Source of the DNA: Aotearoamyces nothofagi
Taxonomy: Eukaryota; Ascomycota; Leotiomycetes; Leotiales; Tympanidaceae
Assembly: GCA_015345905.1 (NCBI GenBank)
Contig: JADDTR010000007.1
Location: forward strand, 62,001-126,000
Reading direction: 5' to 3'
Length of the DNA stretch: 64,000 nucleotides
Made by a program: the position numbers and the translations under genes. This document shows positions 53,933 through 64,000 of the stretch, one piece after another; the stretch's first letter is position 1, and every line of letters starts with the position of its first letter. The notes below the pieces were generated by a model, which did not search any database, was not told where the DNA came from, and saw only the letters and a program-made list of their open reading frames with translations.

Positions 53933-55596
53933 TCATATGACAGCAGTCCAGTTCCAGCGATTGTCCAGACATAGCCATCTCGCCATGGCAAAGCATGCTA
54001 GAGAAACGACCATCATGCCGCCAAAGAAGCAGACGAAGCTTTGTGCTCCGATCGCGGGGAGGAGAGCTCCACCAATTGGAATGCAGATGAGTGTCCTATA
54101 TTATAAACACGTCAGCAAAAGTGCTACCCTCCAAATTAAGCTTTCCGTTATAAAGTCCGCCGCCTCCCAGATAGAGGCAGTGGCCAAAAGCAGTAAAAGG
54201 TCAAGACTCACGAGACGCTGACGACACAGTAAGAAGTCCCATAATATAGCCCATACTGAGAAGCCTTGCACAACTGCCCCAGACACACCGGTGCTAGCGA
54301 GATGATGCTCCCACTCCCAAAGCCAAAGAGTGCCGAGAAGACGTATAATAGGGGCTGGATGTGCCGTACTTGGAGCCAGACACAGAAACAAATGATGATG
54401 GTGAAGATGATCATGAGGGACATCATGTTGATTCTGCCAATTCTGTCCGAGAGACGGCCAGCGAGTAGTCGGCCAAAAGCGGAGCCACTAGGGGGTCGTC
54501 AGTGCTGTGAAGGTAATAGGAGGCACGGAGAGAAAGGAAGCGGGAGAGACTGACGCGTTGAGAACTGCGATGATATAGAAGGCTGTTTCGGAAGAGAACC
54601 CCTGGGAGACTGCCCAGGTGGGCAGAAGTCCCAGAGCGCCGAACAGAACGAATTCAAAGGCTGTTCATGATTGTCAGCACAAGCAATTCCAGACAAGAAT
54701 CTTATAGTTATGATATCATATACATTAAACGACCCAGAAGTCCCGAACGGAAGCATGCGGGCATCACGGTGATTTCCTTGCCGCCCAAATTAGAAATAAA
54801 AAGAAAGCATGCGCTTACCAGAAATACCCAGAGTAACCCAAATAAACCTCGGATCCCGAAAACATCTCAGATCCAACGTCCCTCCCCTCTTGGTCTTCGG
54901 CAAGCGGCCCCTGATGCACAGGTTGCCCAAGACCATCAGGAACAGCACAAGTAGCGCCAGAATTCGCATCGACCACGCCCAGCCGACCCGATTAAACAAG
55001 GACTTGAGCATCAACGGAAACACCGTGCCTCCAAGGCTGGATCCGATCAGCGCAACGCCGCTCGCCTCTCCCCTCCTCTTCTCGAACCAATGGGCAATGA
55101 CCGCAATCGCCGTCGTCGTCAGAAGCGCATTGCAGGTTCCCGAGATGACACCGTAGGTCAGCATCAAGCTCCAGTACTCCGAACACTGCGCCATGAGCAC
55201 CAGGGCTATGACCTGGCCGACAGAGCCCGACAGAAGAAGCCAGCGAGCTCCGTAGCGATCGAACAGGGGGCCCACTTGCACGCCGAGGATGAGATTCAGG
55301 AAGATGTTGACGGAAGAAATCCAGCCGATGGTGCTGGACGAGTAGCTGCTCAGCAGGGTCTCTTGCCAGTAGCTCTGGAAGATGCCGGCTGTCGAGGCGA
55401 GTCCGAAGGAGCCCATAATGACAGCCATGGCGCCCAGGACCACGGTCCAGGCGGCCAGGCCGCCTTCTGGAAAGTCGGGCACGACGCTGCGGGTGGTGGT
55501 CTGGGCCTCCAGAGGGCAGCCGCTGTCTTCGTTGGGACCACGGAGCTGCCTCACCTCTGTGGCCGGCAGGGCTAGGGCTGCATCCTTGGCAGCCAT
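53933..55596 (-). CDS. MFS transporter, monocarboxylate-porter (MCT) type (440 aa)
   Basis: Exons 55596-54819, 54660-54555, 54487-54212 and 54095-53933; introns of 158, 66 and 116 bp, all phases agree. Fungal MCT-like carriers move monocarboxylates, riboflavin or unknown solutes across the plasma or vacuolar membrane. The N-terminus is cytosolic, then FPEGGLAAWTVVLGAMAV opens helix 1 with the MCT signature (D-x-PEGG-W). The loop 2-3 motif is GPLFDRYGARWLLL, loop 6 is HWFEKRRGEASG, and loop 8-9 is AGRLSDRIGR. About 12 hydrophobic segments can be counted. The short C-terminus ends LDNRWNWTAVI. Its upstream region is unusually rich in simple repeats. Substrate cannot be told from sequence. Confidence 0.9.
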
Positions 55597-56994
55597 GAGG
55601 AGGGAGGAAGAAGAGAGGAAGAAGGGAAGAAAGAGAGGAGCTCAGCGGCTATCGAGGGCAGGCGGGTGCTCGACGGGAAGAGAGGCCGGCGTCAGCAGCA
55701 GGCAGCAGGCAATAGGTGCACCGTACTACAGAAGGAGGAATACAGAGGGAGAGCATGGAGAGACGGCGTACGAGGGAGGCATCACGCATTATGTGTGAGG
55801 GAGGAAGAGAAGGAGGAAGAGGAAGAGGAAGAGGAAGAGGAAGAGAAAGAGAGAAGAGGTCACAGCAGTTGGTAGTAGCGGCAGAGGCAGAGGCAGAGGT
55901 AGAGGCAGAGGCAGAGGGGAGGCAGAGAGTGCTACGGCAGCGATAGCGGTCACCAGCGTCGACAGGGCTATATAGAGCCGGGAATAGGGCGTGCGGGCAG
56001 GCGGGCAGTGGCAGGCAGGCAGCGCCGGGGCGGGAGCCACAGGGCATCGAACTGCCTCGACTGCCTCTATTACTCGCCCTACCTGAACTGGAATAGAACA
56101 GAATAGAATAAAATAAAGTAAAATAAAATAGAGTAAAAACGCCCTGCCTGCCCCTCCCGCCTTACGTACACGGGAGCCAAGCCCAGCCCAGCCCAGCCCA
56201 GCCCGGCCGGCGCACGACGCGGCCCGCTGCAGCGCTCGCCGGCGGAACGTAATTCCCGCTCGATCGGCCCTGTGCGCTGTGCCCGCGCCGGCGAAAGAAG
56301 ATCCGGCCGAAGCCACTCACGTGCGTGCGCGCTGTGTCTGTGTCTGCTGTATGCTGTGCTGCGTGTGCCGTGACGAGGGAAGAGGGCGCACGTTCGCGTG
56401 CGGGTACCGTGACTGACGGGGCCGGTACGATGCGGTGCAGCACGGCACGGCACGGCATGCCTGGACCTCCCGCCGCTGCAGAGAGCGTCTCTACTAGAGA
56501 GAGCGTCTCTAGAGATCAGAGGAGGCCTTCCTGCCTGGCGCTGTCCCGTGCTGTCTCCACAACTGCCCGACGGTAAGCGCCCTCTCCATCTTTAATCCGC
56601 GCCAGCGCCAGCGCCCGACCTCGCTGTGCTCGCGTCTTTGCGTCTTTGCGTCTTTGCGTCCCGGCTGCGCACGGCGAGCACATCGGTGCGTCGTGGGCTG
56701 GCCGTAGCGGCTGCCCTGCCATCCCTATACTGTTCACGGAAGGCTACAAGCGGTGAGATGGGCTCCGTCGTTGGATACGCCTGCTTTCCTGCTGCTGCTG
56801 GTGCTGCTGCTGCATAACCCTACAACCCTACAGACCTACAGACCTACAGTCCTACAGACCTACAGACCTACAGACCAGGCCATCTATGTACAATACATCC
56901 AGAGCTCCGTGGTTACGGCCCAGCCTGCTTGCCGATCCGGTCGGCTCGTTGCCCTCAAACGCCAGCCAGTGCATTGCATCCTCGCCGTCTGCTT
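55597..56994. other. Repeat-rich intergenic, MFS promoter side
   Basis: 1.4 kb with purine-rich GAGGAA and GGCAGA arrays (55800-55920), AATAAAATA runs (56095-56140), (GCCCA)n at 56175-56200, three GCGTCTTT units at 56630-56660 and (CCTACAGA)n at 56818-56875. Frames through these are low-complexity. No gene seen. Confidence 0.55.
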
Positions 56995-58581
56995 CTAATC
57001 GAAATATTTGATTGATCCGTCGAGTCCCGCCGTCGCCACCTTGCTCGTCTCTTGTGGGTGCCATTCCACGCATGTCACCGCCCCGTCGCTAGCCTGCATC
57101 TTGTGCCACATCTTGCACGTCTTCCAATCCCAGAAGCACACATATCCTCCCGTGTCACCGCTTGCCACGAACTGCCCGTCGGGGCTGCACGCAACATCGA
57201 TCGCGTAGCCGGCGTTGTTGTGCCCGCGGAACGCCTTCTTGCGGTTCTGGCGGAACTTGTCGGTTGCGCCATACACGACGATTTGGTTGTCTGACGATTG
57301 GTAGACCACGTACTTGCCGGAGGGGTGCGCCGACGCACGTGTCATGGGGTACATGTACGGCTCGGCAATGTACTTGATCGGAACCGGGATGTTGTAATCC
57401 CATGCCCGCAGAGACTTGTCGTCCGAGGTTGTCATGAAGCGCCGGTTCTCATCGACGAATGTAATGGTGTTGATCGCGGCGAGATGGTGGTCATATTCTT
57501 GGACAATCTCGCGTGTGCGGATGTCGAACTGTATGATCTTCTTGTCCGACATGCCCGCGAGAAACTCGTTTGAGTGCTCCGGTGACGGGTTGAACTTGAT
57601 AACATGGGGTGTCTTGCCAGTCGTAAAGCGGTTGATGCATTTGCCGGTCTCGGTATCCCATAGCTTGATCATGCGATCATAAGATGCCGACAGGAACTGC
57701 GTGCCCGACGCGTTGAAAGTAATATCAGACAGAGCCTTCGTGTGGCCCGAGTATGTCCGTAGAAGCTCTCTCTCGTGATAGACGTCCCAGATCTTCACCT
57801 TGCTGTCTGCACTAGCGGATAGCAGGAGATGGCCGGATCCAGGAAAGAACCGTAATGCGGCAATCGGCTTCGTATGGCTCTTCCAGGTATGCACCAGCTT
57901 CTTTGGCACGAAGTTCTTGATACTGCCCACTTCCTTTCGCAGATCAATATCCAGATCTTGTGGCACGTGCATGTACGTTCGCCCCTGGTAATCGTGTTGT
58001 TCTTGTCCGTGGAATTGGGTGGTTTCCTGCCCCTCCTCCTCTACCTCTTTCCTCTTTGCGATTGCCTGCGGTAGTGCTGGTACCACCGCGCCGCTCTCTA
58101 TGACCTCCTCTTCTTCCTCAACTTCTTCGTACTCCTCGTCGCTGCCCAGCTCTTCGCCTTCACCGACATACTCGTACTCCTTCTGCTTGTATTTCGCCCA
58201 AGGGCCGACGTAGGCGTCATCTCCTTCGGCCACCGTCGCATCGCCCTTCTTTTGCCTTTTCGCCCGTATCCTCGCTGCCTCTTCCTTTGCGGCTCTGTTC
58301 CCCAGAAATTTAGCGTCAGGTCCATCCCTCCTTTCCACTGCGTGATGCTGGGTCCGGAATGTATGTTCACTCAGGTACATCTCTTGCGCATAACCCGTCA
58401 GAACATTCTTTCGTTTGAGATTGTTCGTCTCGTCTTTGAATGGGTTCGCAGGCCCTTGCTGTGGTCGCGATAGGTCTTCCGCTGTATATGGGACTACAGC
58501 ATGGTCAGCACCGGCAACCTGACGCGCTATGAGCGCATTTTGAGGCGCCATATTGGCTGGATATGCCGTAAAGTCTGCCAT
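56995..58581 (-). CDS. CDC40: Pre-mRNA-processing factor 17, WD40 protein (528 aa)
   Basis: Single exon. Prp17/Cdc40 acts in the second step of splicing in the spliceosome. The N-terminal ~220 residues are family-typical (NPFKDETNNLKRKNVLTGYA, LSEHTFRTQHHAVERR, GPWAKYKQKEYEYV), with an acidic patch near 150-165 and GRTYMHVPQDLDIDL just before the propeller. Seven WD repeats follow (for example SHTKPIAALRFFPGSGHLL..KIWD; GHTKALSDITFNASG..KLWD; and the last one ends GLDGSIKYFD at the stop). Length is normal. The start ATG 58581 gives MADFTAYPANMAPQN. No anomalies are seen. Confidence 0.96.
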   Translation of the reverse strand: MADFTAYPANMAPQNALIARQVAGADHAVVPYTAEDLSRPQQGPANPFKDETNNLKRKNVLTGYAQEMYLSEHTFRTQHHAVERRDGPDAKFLGNRAAKEEAARIRAKRQKKGDATVAEGDDAYVGPWAKYKQKEYEYVGEGEELGSDEEYEEVEEEEEVIESGAVVPALPQAIAKRKEVEEEGQETTQFHGQEQHDYQGRTYMHVPQDLDIDLRKEVGSIKNFVPKKLVHTWKSHTKPIAALRFFPGSGHLLLSASADSKVKIWDVYHERELLRTYSGHTKALSDITFNASGTQFLSASYDRMIKLWDTETGKCINRFTTGKTPHVIKFNPSPEHSNEFLAGMSDKKIIQFDIRTREIVQEYDHHLAAINTITFVDENRRFMTTSDDKSLRAWDYNIPVPIKYIAEPYMYPMTRASAHPSGKYVVYQSSDNQIVVYGATDKFRQNRKKAFRGHNNAGYAIDVACSPDGQFVASGDTGGYVCFWDWKTCKMWHKMQASDGAVTCVEWHPQETSKVATAGLDGSIKYFD

Positions 58582-59116
58582 GTTTGCGCAGGAGTTCGAG
58601 TGCTGAAGTTGAGGATTGGCTCAAAGTGGTTGGCTTGAAGTTCCGCCAGAAATTATTTTAATGCCTAAGGCACAAATATCATATAATCACGTGTAATATT
58701 TTCCTCAACTTGATATTCAAGCCCGATTACAGCATTCTAACCTTTAGTGATTTCGTGCAAACCGGGTAAAGCAAGGCCTCCAGTTATCGTCATTTCAGCA
58801 GCACGGAGGCAGTATGAAAGGCAAAAAGATCCTTAAATATTTATTCATAACTTGACTCCGGTCTAGCCTCCCCACAATGAAATAAGTTTCATCCTGGGCT
58901 ATATTGAACACATCATAGCTTAATGTCGTCGACCTTTTAACACGCAAGGTCTTATATCATGTCATTGAACACCAAGACATGACACATTATCAGCTTCCTC
59001 CCCACCTGACTACTTTAACCTCCCCACCCTTCTCCCAATGTCCAGCCCATTACCTGAACATAAGCACGATGTTCCACCCGTATCGTATTATCTGATGATA
59101 TCTTGGCAATATCTGT
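58582..59116. other. Intergenic
   Basis: 535 bp between the CDC40 start and ERV14 stop; no feature seen. Confidence 0.4.
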
Positions 59117-59974
59117 TTAGTTGGACTCGTCACGGATCAAGGCAACCTGTAAATTTCATGTCAGTCAGTACTCGGTTATTTGCACCCAAAAGAAGCTGCT
59201 CAGCAGAGCTTGGCCCAAAGATCTTGAACCAACAGGCGTGCTGAGAGACTCATGTGCTGTCTAAGGATGTGCTTACAATCATGCTATATAGGTAGAAGAA
59301 GAACATGACCAGATGGAAGCCGAGCTTGAAGAATGATTCCTATTAACCAAGTCAGTCTTCAATTCCGTGGTTGAGTAGACCTCTAACAAGACATACCTTC
59401 TTGTGGACGTTTAACTTTCGGAATATCTCAGTCGCATCCAGAAGATGTGCGTTATCAATGATTCTAGCATATATTAGTATAGAACGGACAGCGGTTCGAC
59501 TCTACACCAGGGGCTGATCTAGTGTAGCGGTCGGGAAACATACTTCTTGGCGTTAAAGGCAACAAGGGGTAAGTTGAGTAGCAGTGCCACCCAGTATCCA
59601 TTAATCAGGAACATAAATGTAAGGAAGCCGTGAACGGCAGCCTCCGGAATGATATATGTATTCAGTCGGTTGCAGAGATCGATAGGATTAATGTAGTCAC
59701 TGCAGACATACGCGTTAGCAAGGGGTCCGGCATATATGCAATCGACGAAATATGCTGCATATGGCGCATGTCGCCGCCGAGTCCAGATTACTAGCTCGCC
59801 CAGACCCGCGAACCATAGCAGACTCGTGAGATTCGCCTTCCACGAGACGAAGAATGAAATAGCGAGGACTCACCACTCTAGATCACTATACATAATGGTG
59901 AAGAAGACCTGTAAGAACAAGTTCACGGCATTTAGGATTACCGCGAACAGGTAGAGCCATGCCTCTCCGGACAT
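59117..59974 (-). CDS. ERV14: COPII cargo receptor Erv14 / cornichon (138 aa)
   Basis: Exons 59974-59874, 59699-59544, 59463-59397, 59339-59277 and 59146-59117; all phases agree. Erv14 loads transmembrane cargo into COPII vesicles at the ER. The protein starts MSGEAWLYLFAVILNAVNLF and continues with YSDLECDYINPIDLCNRLN (restored across intron 1), the second and third helices (FLTFMFLINGYWVALLLNLP; FFKLGFHLVMFFFYLYSMI) and IIDNAHLLDATEIFRKLNVHKKE, the cytosolic loop conserved in cornichons. It ends ALIRDESN. Length equals yeast Erv14. Another ATG immediately precedes (59977). Intron 1 is long (174 bp). It is a very intron-rich gene for its size. Confidence 0.95.
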
Positions 59975-61230
59975 CATGAAGGGCAGCGATTGAGTCGCGT
60001 GGGAGCACGCGTCCTACAATGAGCTTGATAAAGTATATTCAAAGGAGAAGCCGCGGGAGAATATCGCGGACTTCGTCGGTCGTGTGGGTGTCTAATCGCA
60101 AAGACCAGGCTGTTCAGGGAAGAGATCTGGATAGATGGCGAGATTGTACGAGATTGTGCGATCGCGTTATTGTATCTCTGCAATAGGTTCACGAATAAGT
60201 CTTTGCAAAATCTCAGAGGGCTTCGAAGAGTGTAACGAGGAGTTTTCGAAATATCGCAAGACGTTGTGGAATCGGACGGAGGTGAGGGTCGGGAATGATG
60301 AAATGAGGCTGGAAGTGCACGGACTTGAGAATCCTGCCAGAACGACGACAAGGGCTAGTGTCCGCTTCCAAGCATGCTTTTCGACGTTCACGGAATTGTT
60401 CCATTGATAAGCAATGGATAATGTGCCACTGTATAGGAACAACGGCCGATTATCAACAACTCTTTTTATTGAGTATTAATTATCAATTACATCTATACAT
60501 AAAAAGTCTCTCGCAACACCCATCTGAGCTGATTATGGTCGCAAAAGGATTTCGACCATTCCGCTAGAAAAGTGTTCTGCCCAAACTCGGCACCTTCAAC
60601 TATATCAGCAACCTCATGGATTGTTAAACCGGGGCGTTAATGATCTCGTAGGTGGTCCTTATATTTTTCTGAAAGTTCCTCTATCTTGTGCAACTCCCCC
60701 AGGGTTCTGATCATACAGAGCTTCAATACCACAGCCGTGATTGATTATAGTATTAAGTATCTATTCGGCACAGGCGTTCTATATACATATCTCCATCGAT
60801 AAGTTGAAGGCATACTGTATGTAATGAGTTGAGTTGAGTTGAGTTGAGTTAGAGTCAACTCAACTCATGAATTGAAAATTACCAATTCAAACTCAAATCA
60901 AACTCAAGGGTAAATCGCCAACTCAATTCAACTCAATTCAACTCAACTCATCAGTTAACTCGAGTTGAATGAATAATTTTACATGCAGTGCGAAGGTATT
61001 ACAGCACCAATATTCCGTATCAATGTTTAGGAGTTTCGGGTGGCATAGGCGGTTGGCAGCCGAGCCCTCTATGCTAGAGAGAAAGCAGTCAGGGGCGAGG
61101 AATTCCCTTATTAGGAAGATACGTTTCTTATTATAGAATCGCCGACATGTAACTGCTTTCATGTTATGCAACACGTAAATCATCATCTCGTCATGGTTCG
61201 GTTATCATTTGATATTATGCAAATTATACC
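59975..61230. other. Intergenic with a MITE-like repeat
   Basis: ERV14 promoter side and MAP1 3' side. Contains the 126-bp inverted GAGTT/AACTC element at 60825-60950. Frames at 60135-60567 and 60938-61186 show no recognisable protein. Confidence 0.45.
60825..60950. repeat. Pentanucleotide inverted repeat, MITE-like (126 bp)
   Basis: The left end is a (TGAGT)n array of about five units. The right end is AACTCAATTCAACTCAACTCA-like, nearly its reverse complement; further AACTC words lie in between. The whole can fold as a hairpin. No coding capacity. Confidence 0.7.
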
Positions 61231-62639
61231 TCAAATCTTAACTCCATCTTCAACTCCATTCTCAGCAGGCTCAGTCTTAGCGACAGGCATAGGAACTGGT
61301 CCACCCGGAGAGGTTGGAAGTCGTGCAGTTAGAACTTCAACTCCGTCGGCTGTAACTAAAAGCGTGTGCTCTTGGGTTGTGTTAGCATGTCTAAAGAAAG
61401 GAGCCGTCATAGGTACTCACCAAATTGTGCTGTCCTCTTTCCATCAACAGTAGCACTGGTCCAGTCATCGGGCCAGGTCTTATCTCGGTGTGAACCCAAT
61501 GTAATCATGGGCTCAATAGTAAAGCACATCCCCTCCTTCGCAGTTCCCACAGCCTTGTTCTTCGCATAATGTGGAACATTCGGAGGGGCGTGGAACAAAC
61601 TATTGATTCCATGACCACAGTAACTCTTCACCACACCACAATTTTGGGACTTCGCATGTTTTTCTATGACAGTCCCATATTCTCTGAGCAGAGCACCTGG
61701 CTTGACTAATTTTATAGCCAGGTCAAGGCATTCTCGCGCCGCTTCGACAACTCGAACGGAATCAGGGTCTGCTCTGGCTTTATCGCCAATATAGTAGGTC
61801 TCGTTGATATCACCGTGGAAGCCACCGTGATAGAGGGTTACATCGATATTGAGAATGTCGCCGTCAACTAATGTCCGCTTATCCGGGATTCCGTGACAGA
61901 TAATTTCGTTAACCGATGTGCATACCGATTTTGGGAAATTGCAATAGTTCAGTGGCGATGGATACGACTAGATTCATGTCAGTAGCTTACCTCACAAGAT
62001 GTGCCCGTGTGCTCTTACATCTCTTTCTAAACAGGCTTTGTGAACAACCTCATCAATGTAATCCGTGGTGACGCCAGGCTTCGCAGCTGCGGCAGCAATA
62101 TCCAATACTTCACGCGCAAGTCGACACACCTTCCTCATACCCTCCTGCTGCTTCTTATCTAATATTTCGATCTTGGTTCTTGCACCGTACGCTCGTTCAC
62201 TTTTTGGATTCCCATCTTTCCAATAATCGGGATGTGGTATCGACTTGGGAACAGGACGAAAGTCTGAGAGTGGATACACTGGGCGTAATGGCCCGGTGAA
62301 AGGGAATGTCGGGAAGGGGTTGAATGTGCCTGTAATTGGATCGCGTTCAGAAACCATTTTGGGGGGGAAGATATTTCGGAATAGGTTACTTTGGCTCTTG
62401 TGCAACAGTTTGTGCTGGGTCTAGCTAACAGTCAGCGCAGGCACAAGAGCAGCGGCATTGCTGAAGGACATTTGGGCCAGCAGAGGAGCGCATACCCAAC
62501 TTCTCTTGAAACAATCTTGGTCGCAGAAGTAGCTCTCCTTCAGACCGAGCTTGAGGCAGGTCGGGCATTGCAGAGTGCCAGCCTCGTTGGAACAGTCCAC
62601 CCCAACACACTTCCTCTTTGCTTGAGGTTCGTCGGCCAT
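61231..62639 (-). CDS. MAP1: Methionine aminopeptidase 1 (410 aa)
   Basis: Exons 62639-62496, 62420-62019, 61967-61421 and 61370-61231; introns of 75, 51 and 50 bp, all phases agree. MetAP1 removes the initiator Met from nascent chains at the ribosome. The N-terminus carries the type 1 zinc-finger region ([18 protein letters not shown], then [12 protein letters not shown]). The catalytic pita-bread domain shows [40 protein letters not shown] (first metal Asp), [10 protein letters not shown] (second Asp), [17 protein letters not shown] (metal His), MCFTIEPMI (Glu) and QFEHTLLV (Glu, restored across intron 3). It ends GVEDGVKI. Head to head with KMO, 368 bp apart. Confidence 0.96.
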
Positions 62640-63007
62640 TTTCGGAGAGAATATAGGTATTGGTGAGCTGCGGTGTGTATTCGGTGAGAACTGAAGAACT
62701 GGACAAAAGGGCGCGGCGTGCTCTCGAGTATTTAGCTCAGCGCAGGGTGGAGATCGTAAGAGCTTGTATAATAAAAGGCGAGCCTTGCGCGCCCTGGCGT
62801 TTTTCGTCCAAACTTTTGAGTGGCTCCGCGAGTGGCTGTCGCCAATTCCGCCTTGTGGCGCGGTGCCTGGGTGCTGAGGCAGAGATATCGGGACGAACGG
62901 AGAAGGCTGGGCCCAGCCAAAGTCTTGGTGTCGTCGAACCTCGTCTCGTCTACATCTTCCTTTTTCTTCCTCTCTTATATCATTTTGAGCTATAAGGCTT
63001 TGGGAGT
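62640..63007. promoter_or_regulatory. Shared promoter region MAP1 / KMO
   Basis: 368 bp between divergent starts. TTTCTTCCTCTC-type pyrimidine tract (about 62960-62977) lies just upstream of the KMO start. Confidence 0.45.
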
Positions 63008-64000
63008 ATGGCAGAAAGACAGAAGACTATTGTTATTGGTGCTGGCCCGGTTGGTGCACTAGCTGCCATCTATGCTGCTCAGCGAGGTGATGACGTCGAA
63101 ATCTACGAGCTGCGAAACGGTATGTTTTTGTTTCGTTGGTCTCAGATAAAACAGGCCAGTTTATTTTCCTTATGTATCTATGTAGCTCCATTATTTCGAC
63201 ATGAAGCAGAAGTCTGCTTAAAAGGTCCATCATATAAGTTGGGCCCCGAGGTCCACGACAAGGTCCGGATCGAACGGGGCCTTTCTTTATCTCATCATGG
63301 CAGCAGCTGGAGACGTAGCAGGGCGGCGAAACCTAGACATCCTGCCTTCACGGCCCCTTTCACTATGGAATATGGCTCCCATAGTGCTGAACATGGCCTG
63401 ACGCTACTTCATACCAGATCTCCGTGATCCCCTTACCACACCCCTCAATTTCACAAAATCTATCAACCTAGCCCTATCAGAACGCGGCATCAACGCAATG
63501 AGAAATACAAACAGGCCCAGCTTAATAGAAAACGTTATGGCCGAGACAATCCCCATGCGGGGGCGGATGATTCACAGCAAAAGCTCCTCGGGCGAGTTAA
63601 CTGAAGCGTCCCAAGACTACGACGTTCGCGGTAGAGTAAGTCTCATTATCCATTATTGCCACACGTCCCTAATTCCTCGCTCGCGCTCATATGTCCTCAG
63701 ACAATCTTCGCTGTTGACCGTGGCAACCTCAACAAGATGCTCCTAGATGAGCTCGAGAAGATGCCAAACGTCAAATTCTTTTTCCTACACAAACTCGTTG
63801 GCATAGATTTCCGCGTCAACCTCGCCTGGTTTCAAGAAATCGGTACCTTGGACGCAGACGGAGACGAGGTCGAGGTCGAATTCGACTTCCTAATCGGTGC
63901 TGACGGTGCACATTCTGCTGCTCGCTACCACCTGATGAAGTTTACCCGCATGGATTATTCCCAGGAGTACATCGATACGCTCTGGTGTGAGTTTAAAATT
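63008..64000 (+). CDS. BNA4: Kynurenine 3-monooxygenase, 5' part of gene
   Basis: Exons 63008-63119, 63418-63635 and 63701 to the window end (about 210 codons visible). KMO is an FAD/NADPH enzyme of the mitochondrial outer membrane that hydroxylates L-kynurenine in de novo NAD synthesis. The FAD-binding motif [19 protein letters not shown] is followed by [13 protein letters not shown] (joined across intron 1), [23 protein letters not shown], the second-exon end [23 protein letters not shown] and [13 protein letters not shown]. The last codons read LWCEFKI without a break, so the GTGAGT inside them is not taken as a donor. Intron 1 is 298 bp, much longer than most here. Confidence 0.94.

Noticed and set aside
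55789-56458. Leu/Pro-rich and Glu/Arg-rich frames upstream of the MFS gene
   Set aside because: They translate GAGGAA, GGCAGA and GCCCA arrays and are not protein-like.
63983-64000. Possible intron donor (GTGAGT) at the end of the visible KMO sequence
   Set aside because: The unspliced reading LWCEF is the conserved family sequence, so the exon continues.

Overview
The window is nuclear DNA from a filamentous ascomycete (Pezizomycotina). The evidence is short introns (mostly 48-75 bp) with GT..AG ends and CTAAC/CTGAC branch sites, compact genes on both strands, and fungal-specific proteins (Rrn9, Swc3, MIC60, APH-like and REase-kinase proteins). A Leotiomycete-like fungus is my guess; the class cannot be settled from this sequence alone. 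Exon-intron models below were built by hand, and every junction was checked for reading phase.

Layout. 1-10.2 kb: oleate hydratase-like gene (5' part, runs off the left edge), two folylpolyglutamate synthase (FPGS) genes placed tail to tail, MIC60 and a Rab5 GTPase. 10.6-26.9 kb: SAC1 phosphoinositide phosphatase, a large tail-anchored protein of unknown function, an acetoacetate-decarboxylase-fold protein, PIG-U/GAB1 head to head with the ribosome-biogenesis factor NOP7, and the Pol I factor RRN9. These are ordinary core genes.

27-43 kb is an accessory stretch: a Cys-rich orphan protein, an F-box-like protein, an intron-bearing tRNA-Asp beside an AT-rich (RIP-like) block, a frameshifted aminoglycoside-phosphotransferase-like kinase gene, gene and repeat relics, an 84-residue orphan, a Tc1/mariner relic and an intact-looking fusion of a PD-(D/E)XK nuclease-like domain to a kinase domain.

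43-64 kb returns to core genes: an alpha/beta hydrolase whose start codon is split by an intron, N-myristoyltransferase (with a GC-AG intron), an ABHD12/13-type hydrolase with an 8-nt microexon, SWC3, a decayed NAPE-PLD-like gene inside a GC-rich simple-sequence patch, an MCT-type MFS transporter, CDC40/PRP17, ERV14/cornichon, methionine aminopeptidase 1 and the 5' part of kynurenine 3-monooxygenase (runs off the right edge).

The genes do not form one pathway. Local pairings are mostly shared head-to-head promoters (Rab5/SAC1, PIG-U/NOP7, ABHD hydrolase/SWC3, MAP1/KMO). I found no CRISPR array, no secondary-metabolite cluster and no clearly new multi-gene system. The most unusual items are the REase-kinase gene with a fresh 63-bp internal duplication, the microexons, the tail-to-tail FPGS paralogues and the decayed NAPE-PLD patch.
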